A DNA stretch of 48,974 bases, from NCBI GenBank assembly GCA_030607875.1, contig JAUWJD010000026.1:1-48974 (forward strand). Reading direction: 5' to 3'. This DNA is from Chloroflexota bacterium (GTDB lineage: Bacteria > Chloroflexota > Anaerolineae > UBA2200). This document shows, in pieces, positions 43,329 through 48,974 of the stretch. Under the pieces are notes generated by a model. It had not been told where the DNA came from. It saw only the letters and a list, made by a program, of their open reading frames with translations, and made no database searches. Made by a program: the position numbers and the translations under genes. Position 1 is the first letter of the stretch. Each line of letters starts with the position of its first letter.

Positions 43329-45698
43329 CTATTCCTTGATGTAGTACGCTTGACCGCCCTCGGCCTGGAAGCAGAGGCCTAACCCACACGATTCTGTGTC
43401 TACTGGGTTTCCCGCAGTATCCAGCACGTCGCTCGCGCCGACTATCACTACCGGCGTGTGAGTGCCGGGTACGCCGGCAAAGGTTACCTTTGTCCCCTGG
43501 ACCTCTACCAGGGGATAGCCGCTGTAGACCACCACGCCCGGAGCGACCTCCACGTAAGCCAGTGCGGCCAGGGTCGGGGCCATCCCTGCCCCGTACGCTT
43601 CCTGGCCGATGGCACCCCACACGCTCCATCCGTCGCGCAGGTCCTCCAAGGGGATGTACAGGTCGAGCCGGTTGCGGCTCACTGTCTCGTAGGCCGCCGG
43701 GTGCGCGCTGGCCACGCCTTCCGCCAGCAACGGCGGGAAGGCGTAGGGCAACGTGAGCAGGGTGTGCTTGCAGAACTCGGCAACCAGTTTCTCCACCGCA
43801 GGGTCAAGCTTACCGTGGGCGCGGCGCAGATACTCGCTCAGGTAGCCCCAGGCCTCGTATTGCTCCTTTGGGGTGATCGCGGCCGCCCGCTGGGTGGGCA
43901 TCAGCCCGAAGAAAGTGCGAGCGTTGGCCGCCGGGCCATAGTCCACCTCGTACAGCCAGCTCAGGCGCATCAGATTGGCGACTGGGCCGTAGCTCAGGTC
44001 CAGGTACGTCGTGTCACCACTGAGTTGCCACAACCACGCCGCAGCCGCGGCGGCCTGGGCAGTGATGTGGGTCTCGTAGGCCAGAGCGAAGCCGTGGCCG
44101 CGCAGGGCCTCAATGGCCGCCTTCGCTTCGTCCAGGTAGCGAACTTCACCAGTCAGTTCGTGCAGTAGCAGCATATAGTAGGCATAGCCACCAGCACAGT
44201 CTGGTTCACGGCCGGTGCCCTTCCAGGCCCTCTCGGGTGCAGCCGGGTCTGGGAAGTTGTAGAACAGGTGGAACTCGTATTCCACCGCGTGGGCATAGTC
44301 CATCCAGGCACCGGCGCTGTCCAGAGCCAGTTGCCGGGCGGTCTCATTGCCCACCAACCCCCACTCGGCCAGCTTGAGTGCATGTCCCAGTTCGTACCAC
44401 GTGTCACCCCGCCGCTGATCGCCGGTCACCGAAAGCGGGCCGGCATTCTGCACCATTTTGTAGCGTGGGTTGTAGAAGCTGGGGAGCCCCCGGCTGATCT
44501 CCGTCGCCAGCTCCGCGCCCTCTCCATAGCGGGCAGCGTAGCGCGCAGCAGCCAGCCCGACATCCAACTGGCTGATCAGCTCGGCCGATTGGCGGGTGTC
44601 GCCGACGTAGGCACGCCAGTAGCGCTGGCCATCGAGCTCTATCCAGGTGTCGGGATCCTGCAGGGCGGCCAGCGTGCGGCGTGCCAGGTCGGCCCAGTCG
44701 GGCAGCGGATCCTCTGGCACGGCGATCCGGTCGTAGATGGCACTGGCCTGGTCCAGGTAACGTCGGAACATGGCCAGCTCGCCATCGGGCTCGCCCGGGG
44801 CCAGATAGACGTAGCTGTCGTATATGGCCACCGCCTGGCCCACCGGCAGGGCGCGCAGGTCGGTAACGCTCAGATTGTGCCCCAGCGTATGGCCCCGACG
44901 GCTGGGCGTGGCAGAAGGAGTATAGTGCGCCGCTTGCATGAACGGGTTCAGCTCGCTCAGGTCCAGCCAGTAGAGCAGGGTGCCGTCCACGTTCTGACTG
45001 TAGCCGTAGAGAATCGGGGCGGCCAGCGGTGCCGGCGCGGCGTAGAGGGTCAGGTGTCCGCTGACTCCCTCGCCAGTCGCCAGGTTCACGAAGCGCCACT
45101 CTGGTTCGACCTGGCCGTGAGGCGGCTCCTCGTGTCGAATCAAGTCCAGCCGGTAGTGGAAGAGGCCCGGCGGTCCAGGAGCGCGCAGGCGCAGACGGAA
45201 GACGGCCCAGCCGGCGTCCCCAGTCAGTTGGATGACACCGGTCCCGGCGCTCGTCACCTGCTCGACGTGGGGCAGCAGCGCCAGTTCACCCCATCCCAAT
45301 GGCGACAGATCGAGACCTGCCTGGGCCTCGGCGACAGGAGTGATCGTCAGAGTGTGGTCGGCAAAGGTCAGGGTGTAGGGTCCGCTGGTCAGGCGAAACT
45401 GGAGGCCCGGCCCGATCTCGGGCTGGCTGACGACGAGACCAGAGGCAGCCAAAGCGTGCCGCTGATAGCGGGGGCCGAGGGAGGTATGGGGCACGTCGGC
45501 CCAAATGTCGGATGCTTCCGTAGAAGTGGACACAGCTTCCTCCGTGCGAACAGAAGTTGCCAGGCTGGTGGAAACTGGGGTCGGAGAAGGGGGTAGGGTA
45601 GCGGCCGGGGGGGTCCCTGCCGAAGGCATCTTGAGGAGGCAGCCAGGCAGTAGCAGGAGGAGCACGAGCAACAGAGCGATCAACCGGCGGTTCATCAT
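43329..45698 (-). CDS. Large lipoprotein, alpha/alpha-toroid glycosidase-like
   Basis: 789 residues from ATG at 45698, which overlaps the YesL-type stop as ATGA; the frame upstream to 46313 is a shadow of the YesL gene. The N-terminus MMNRRLIALLLVLLLLLPGC is a lipoprotein signal (Cys20), followed by a Thr/Ser/Pro linker. About 80-300 looks like a beta-sandwich (GLQFRLTSGPYTLTFADHTL), and about 330-690 is helical with CAGGYAYYMLLLHELTG and DEAKAAIEALRGHGFALAYE, typical of a six-hairpin glycosidase or polysaccharide lyase. A small beta domain closes it (VTFAGVPGTHTPVVIVGASD). It should act outside the membrane on a polysaccharide whose products the ABC permeases import. Exact family not recognised. 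Confidence 0.75.
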   Translation of the reverse strand: MMNRRLIALLLVLLLLLPGCLLKMPSAGTPPAATLPPSPTPVSTSLATSVRTEEAVSTSTEASDIWADVPHTSLGPRYQRHALAASGLVVSQPEIGPGLQFRLTSGPYTLTFADHTLTITPVAEAQAGLDLSPLGWGELALLPHVEQVTSAGTGVIQLTGDAGWAVFRLRLRAPGPPGLFHYRLDLIRHEEPPHGQVEPEWRFVNLATGEGVSGHLTLYAAPAPLAAPILYGYSQNVDGTLLYWLDLSELNPFMQAAHYTPSATPSRRGHTLGHNLSVTDLRALPVGQAVAIYDSYVYLAPGEPDGELAMFRRYLDQASAIYDRIAVPEDPLPDWADLARRTLAALQDPDTWIELDGQRYWRAYVGDTRQSAELISQLDVGLAAARYAARYGEGAELATEISRGLPSFYNPRYKMVQNAGPLSVTGDQRRGDTWYELGHALKLAEWGLVGNETARQLALDSAGAWMDYAHAVEYEFHLFYNFPDPAAPERAWKGTGREPDCAGGYAYYMLLLHELTGEVRYLDEAKAAIEALRGHGFALAYETHITAQAAAAAAWLWQLSGDTTYLDLSYGPVANLMRLSWLYEVDYGPAANARTFFGLMPTQRAAAITPKEQYEAWGYLSEYLRRAHGKLDPAVEKLVAEFCKHTLLTLPYAFPPLLAEGVASAHPAAYETVSRNRLDLYIPLEDLRDGWSVWGAIGQEAYGAGMAPTLAALAYVEVAPGVVVYSGYPLVEVQGTKVTFAGVPGTHTPVVIVGASDVLDTAGNPVDTESCGLGLCFQAEGGQAYYIKE

Positions 45699-46315
45699 CT
45701 TCCCGCGTGCCGCTGCCGGTACGCGCCCAGCCGGTCGCGCACGGCATAGGTGCCGATCAGCGCCAGCCAGGCCATCAACGCCGTTCCTAACGGGATCCCA
45801 AACAGCACGCCCGCGGCAGCCAGTGCCAGACTGAACAGGCCGATGAACAGGCCAAAGCTCGGGTTCAGCAGCAGCATCTTGGCCGAGTTGGCCAGGGTAG
45901 TGCGGAAGGAACGGTCTTCTTGCTCGTAGAAGAGGGGCCAGTAAAAGACCTGCACCAGCAGCCAGCCCACCAGGATAGCGCCCCACAGCAGCTTCAGCAG
46001 TCCCCAGCCTGGGCCGGAAAAGCTCCGGTAGGCGTAGAAGTTGCCAAGAGCGATGCCAACCACGACCACGTTGGCCAGGCCCCATTGCCAGGCCCGCCAG
46101 AACACGCCCCTGAAATCGTCCCACAGGGCGCGCCCAAAGAGGTGCTCGCCCTCGGCCAATCGCCGGGCCACGGCATACATGGTCGCCGTAGCCGGCGGGC
46201 CCGGAATCACGACCAACTGACACCCCAGCCAGATCACGTTGAGCAAGGTCAGCGTAATCAGCTCGGACCACCAGCGGGCAAAGGCGCTCTTCAGAACGGC
46301 CAGAGCATCCCACAT
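45695..46315 (-). CDS. YesL-type (DUF624) membrane protein
   Basis: 206 residues with about five hydrophobic segments (WWSELITLTLLNVIWLGCQL, LANVVVVGIALGNFYAYRSF, LLWGAILVGWLLVQVFYWPL, GLFIGLFSLALAAAGVLFG). The early WSELITLTLLNVIWL region and the central F..FW.AW.WG fit DUF624/YesL, a family found beside carbohydrate ABC transporters, for example in rhamnogalacturonan use in Bacillus. Its role is unknown. The end overlaps the lipoprotein start by 4 bp. Confidence 0.88.
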   Translation of the reverse strand: MWDALAVLKSAFARWWSELITLTLLNVIWLGCQLVVIPGPPATATMYAVARRLAEGEHLFGRALWDDFRGVFWRAWQWGLANVVVVGIALGNFYAYRSFSGPGWGLLKLLWGAILVGWLLVQVFYWPLFYEQEDRSFRTTLANSAKMLLLNPSFGLFIGLFSLALAAAGVLFGIPLGTALMAWLALIGTYAVRDRLGAYRQRHAGR

Positions 46316-46322
46316 GCGTTGA

Positions 46323-46361
46323 TCATCCCCTCAACCCAGCGCAGCCGACGCCTTCGACACA
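46323..46361 (-). pseudogene. 13-codon vestige of a second MalG-type permease C-terminus
   Basis: The minus-strand reading CVEGVGCAGLRG-stop aligns without gaps with the true permease end FIEGVSYSGLKG-stop at 46394-46432. It lies between the permease and the YesL gene and has no gene attached. Confidence 0.55.
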
Positions 46362-46393
46362 CTCCAAGGATGGCGTGTGCGAGGGGGGCGCCT

Positions 46394-47311
46394 TCATCCC
46401 TTCAGCCCAGAGTAGCTGACGCCTTCGATAAAGTACCCCTGGAAGAAGAAGAAGATGATCAGCACCGGGATGGCGTTGAACATAGACCCCGCCAGGATCA
46501 GGTTCCAGTCCTCGCGGAATTGCGACCGGAAGAACATCAGCCCCACTGGCAGGGTGAACTTGGGCTGCGTGTTCAGGTACAGCAGTGGGCCCAGGAACTC
46601 ATTCCAGGAGGCCTGGAAGCCCAGGATGGCCAGCGTCAGCATCGCCGGCCTTGCCAGCGGCATCACTACGTCTTTGATGATGGTGAAACGGCTGGCACCG
46701 TCTATGAACGCCGCCTCCTCCAGTTCAATGGGCACCGCTTTGAGGAACTGGGTCATCAGGAAGATGCCGAATACCTCGACGGCGCTGGGGACAATCAGAG
46801 CCCAGTAGGAGTTGCCCCATCCCAGGTACTTGACGATCAACACGTACCCTGGGATCAGCGTCACGGCGCCGGGAATCATCATCGTGCCCAGCATCAGGGC
46901 GAAAATGATCTCTTTGCCCCGGAAGCGCATGCGAGCGAAAGCATAGCCAGCGAACACAGCCAGAGTGGTTCGGAGCAGCACGCGGACCACCGCCAGCCAG
47001 ACACTGTTCCAGAGCCAGTAGGGGAAACAGTAATCCCCCAACCAACCCTCGCATGCCGTGCTGCCCGACTGCCATACCCGAACCCAGTTGTCAAAGTGCC
47101 ACACCTCCGGGAACAGCCTGGGCGGGTAGGAAAGGATCTCGCGATTCGTTTTGAATGTGCCAAAGAACGCCAGGATGAACGGCGTCACGAACGCCAGGCC
47201 AATCCCAATGAGGACTAGGTAGCGCAATACTAGGCCGATGTAGTGCCCAGCCTGCTGAAGTTGTGGCCTGGAGCGCACCGTTTTGGTTGCCGTCGTCTCT
47301 GCTACAGCCAT
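46394..47311 (-). CDS. Carbohydrate ABC transporter permease, MalG type
   Basis: 305 residues, six membrane helices. The EAA loop that contacts the ATPase is present: LEEAAFIDGASRFTIIKDVVMPLARPAM. Other matches: WNSVWLAVVRVLLRTTLAVFAGYAFARM and the C-terminal end GVSYSGLKG, in place of the frequent G(L/I)TAGAVKG. It pairs with the MalF-type permease 11 bp upstream. The ATPase and the solute-binding protein are not in the window; family members commonly use a shared MsmK/UgpC-like ATPase encoded elsewhere. Confidence 0.94.
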   Translation of the reverse strand: MAVAETTATKTVRSRPQLQQAGHYIGLVLRYLVLIGIGLAFVTPFILAFFGTFKTNREILSYPPRLFPEVWHFDNWVRVWQSGSTACEGWLGDYCFPYWLWNSVWLAVVRVLLRTTLAVFAGYAFARMRFRGKEIIFALMLGTMMIPGAVTLIPGYVLIVKYLGWGNSYWALIVPSAVEVFGIFLMTQFLKAVPIELEEAAFIDGASRFTIIKDVVMPLARPAMLTLAILGFQASWNEFLGPLLYLNTQPKFTLPVGLMFFRSQFREDWNLILAGSMFNAIPVLIIFFFFQGYFIEGVSYSGLKG

Positions 47312-47322
47312 TTTACACCCTC

Positions 47323-48750
47323 CTAGTATTGCTCAGTGCCGCGCTCGATGTATCGGCGCTGGATGAAGGTGAAGGCAAAGATAATCGCACCGAGCAGGAA
47401 CGCCATGGCACTGGCATACCCGGCGCGCGCCGTCCGCTGCGATCCCAGTACTTTCTGGAAGATCAGCAGCACGGGCGTTAGCGTGGTATCCAATGGCCCA
47501 CCGGCGGTCATGATGTACGCCTGGTCGAATACCTGGAAAGTGCCAATAGTGCCCAGCACCACCACAAGCAGGATCACCGGCCGCAGCATGGGCAAGGTGA
47601 TGCTCCAGAACTGGCGCAGCTTTGACGCGCCGTCAATGGACGCTGCCTCGTACAGTTGCGGGGGGATGTCCTGCAGCGCGGCCAGGAACATGATCATGAA
47701 GGTAGGTGCAGTGGTAAAGATGTTCATGGCCATGATGGCCATCCAGGCAACGCTGGGCCCTCGTATCCACCACGACAGTGCCTTGGGGTTCTCCACGAAA
47801 GGCTTTAGCAAGATCTGTATCAATCCGGTGACGGTGTGGAGCCAGTTGGGCTGTGCTTTGATTCCCGCCGCCAGGAACAGCTTGTCCAGACCGATCTTGG
47901 TGAAGATGTAGTTGAGAAACCCAGTTTTCTGGTAGAGCCACATGAAGATCAGCGAGATCACGACAGAAGAGCTCACGCTCGGCGCGTAGAACATCGTGCG
48001 GAAGAACTGGCGCCCGCGGAACCTGGCGTTCAGGATCACAGCCAGCAGGATGGCAAAGCTGGTCTGCAAGGTCACCACGAACACAACGTACCAGAACACG
48101 TTGTACAGCGCGCGGTGGAACTGCTTGTCTTTCAGCGCCTCGGCATAGTTTGACAGCCCGACGTAGGTGGGCACGTCAAAGATGGCAGATTGGTGCAGGC
48201 TCAGCCACACCGCGTACACGAGGATGGTGACGGTAAAGATCGAGGCCAGGAACAGGTATGGCGAGATGTAGAAGTATGCGGTTAGTGACTCTCGCTGCGC
48301 GATGGTCTCATTGAAGGCCTTGGCTGTGCGCTGGTTCCACATCGCCCAGACGAAGAAGCCGAACAGGATCACCACGGGCAGTACCGAGACTACGGCCACC
48401 CGCCGTTCGGCAGGCCCAACGACTTGGCCAAGCGCTACACTCATGGTCGCGTTGCGGAACATGAAGAAGGCGCTGTAGCCCAGTCCAATGTAATTCACAG
48501 CTAACGACATCATTCGCCCCGATGCGTGGCGTCGCCACAGCCGGGGCAAGAAGATAAGTTGCACAACCGCCACAGCCGCAAACACCGCGGCGAGAATCCA
48601 GCGAGCCACGCCTTGCACGGCCTCGACCCGCCTCAGGCCAATCCAGACCGCACCACCGAGCAACCCCAGCGAGAACAGCAGGTGCCAGATAGCCGTCAGC
48701 ACTACCAGGATAGGCTGGTCTCGTTTCGAACCAGACTCAGTTGCAGACAT
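47323..48750 (-). CDS. Carbohydrate ABC transporter permease, MalF type, with extra N-terminal helices
   Basis: 475 residues from ATG at 48750, which has GGGAGG seven bases upstream; the longer frame to 48801 is rejected. The core (about 175-475) has AYFYISPYLFLASIFTVTIL, YVGLSNYAEALKDKQFHRAL and the EAA loop YEAASIDGASKLRQFWSITLPMLRPVIL. The first ~165 residues hold about four additional hydrophobic segments (ILVVLTAIWHLLFSLGLLGG, WILAAVFAAVAVVQLIFLP), more than the usual six-helix form. MalF of E. coli also has extra N-terminal helices, but these are not similar. The gene probably follows a solute-binding protein gene beyond the right edge. Confidence 0.92.
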   Translation of the reverse strand: MSATESGSKRDQPILVVLTAIWHLLFSLGLLGGAVWIGLRRVEAVQGVARWILAAVFAAVAVVQLIFLPRLWRRHASGRMMSLAVNYIGLGYSAFFMFRNATMSVALGQVVGPAERRVAVVSVLPVVILFGFFVWAMWNQRTAKAFNETIAQRESLTAYFYISPYLFLASIFTVTILVYAVWLSLHQSAIFDVPTYVGLSNYAEALKDKQFHRALYNVFWYVVFVVTLQTSFAILLAVILNARFRGRQFFRTMFYAPSVSSSVVISLIFMWLYQKTGFLNYIFTKIGLDKLFLAAGIKAQPNWLHTVTGLIQILLKPFVENPKALSWWIRGPSVAWMAIMAMNIFTTAPTFMIMFLAALQDIPPQLYEAASIDGASKLRQFWSITLPMLRPVILLVVVLGTIGTFQVFDQAYIMTAGGPLDTTLTPVLLIFQKVLGSQRTARAGYASAMAFLLGAIIFAFTFIQRRYIERGTEQY

Positions 48751-48974
48751 AGGTTTACCTCCCGTCTGCCAGAGCTCTCTCGGAAATGGCTGGTGACACA
48801 ACAGGGTTGAGCGTTATGCGCCAAGCCGGCCAATGGACTTTGTTCCGACGGTTGGCCCGAGCTTGCAGCGGGGCACAGCCAAGTGGCCTGCACCCGTCAA
48901 GAGATCCCCTGCTTACCTTTCCGGGAGAGCCCAGGGTATGCGGTGTGGTGGGGGGCGCGGTAGCCCCCCCCCAC

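Noticed and set aside
43699..46313. Very long frame (994 residues) covering the lipoprotein and the YesL gene
   Set aside because: The first ~205 residues are a shadow of the YesL gene; the lipoprotein signal peptide at 45698 marks the real start.
1..48974. CRISPR arrays, rRNA and tRNA genes
   Set aside because: No regularly spaced repeats and no tRNA- or rRNA-like conserved segments were seen by eye; a covariance-model scan was not possible.
48949..48974. G-rich/C-rich inverted sequence at the right edge
   Set aside because: Homopolymer runs at the very end of the window could be an assembly edge effect; too short to interpret.

Overview
The window looks like a chromosomal piece of a Chloroflexota bacterium, probably Anaerolineae-like. 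The pointers are secreted proteins with long Thr/Pro linkers (PTPT-type) between cohesin, DNRLRE, SdrD-B-like and malectin modules, PT-rich linkers even in a RodZ and a lipoprotein, several large GT-C glycosyltransferases, a T-box in front of thrS, and no sign of LPS genes beyond an O-antigen-ligase-fold polymerase. This assignment is inference from gene style; no rRNA or tRNA gene is visible. Most genes lie on the minus strand.

Layout. 1-3942 (+): two modular secreted adhesin-like proteins, the first cut by the window edge. 3958-8888 (-): a partner-switching signalling set, STAS / HATPase / STAS / membrane-GAFx4-SpoIIE phosphatase. 8979-18208 (-): a surface-glycan cluster (O-antigen-ligase-like protein, two GT-C enzymes with repeated C-terminal beta modules, a GT4 and a GT2 glycosyltransferase) whose last three genes are coupled by TGATG and GTGA overlaps. 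18257-22835 (-): tatD, a phosphohexomutase, a DUF3048 lipoprotein and a membrane dipeptidase. 22911-23352: intergenic repeats, then a small unknown gene (+) that meets rimO tail to tail. 25485-27117: rodZ and thrS diverge from a 0.8-kb region holding a 139-bp transposon-like MITE, two good promoters, a T-box leader and a threonine-rich small ORF. 27118-31108: thrS, comEA and an enlarged cation diffusion facilitator. 31109-31606: nested intergenic repeats ending in a promoter that predicts a leaderless mRNA. 31607-36986: a helicase-associated-domain protein, a glycoside-hydrolase-like protein, a winged-helix regulator, a NERD protein and plsX. 37237-42422: a propeller pseudogene broken by the second MITE copy, a THEP1-type NTPase, mfd and pth. 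42556-48750: a carbohydrate uptake/degradation locus (two ABC permeases, YesL-type protein, large lipoprotein of alpha/alpha-toroid type, and a truncated glycosidase); its solute-binding protein and ATPase are not in the window.

How the parts work together. The glycan cluster and the two adhesin-like proteins point to an elaborate cell surface, and the phosphohexomutase could supply hexose-1-phosphate to it. The SpoIIE/STAS/HATPase genes form a complete switch without a sigma factor nearby. The thrS leader shows tRNA-sensing transcription control. The most notable new observations are a MITE family with two copies, each with imperfect terminal inverted repeats and a perfect 8-bp target duplication (removing one copy in silico restores a reading frame exactly), a Thr-rich small ORF downstream of the T-box, and a 50-bp element found immediately before the start codons of several minus-strand genes.
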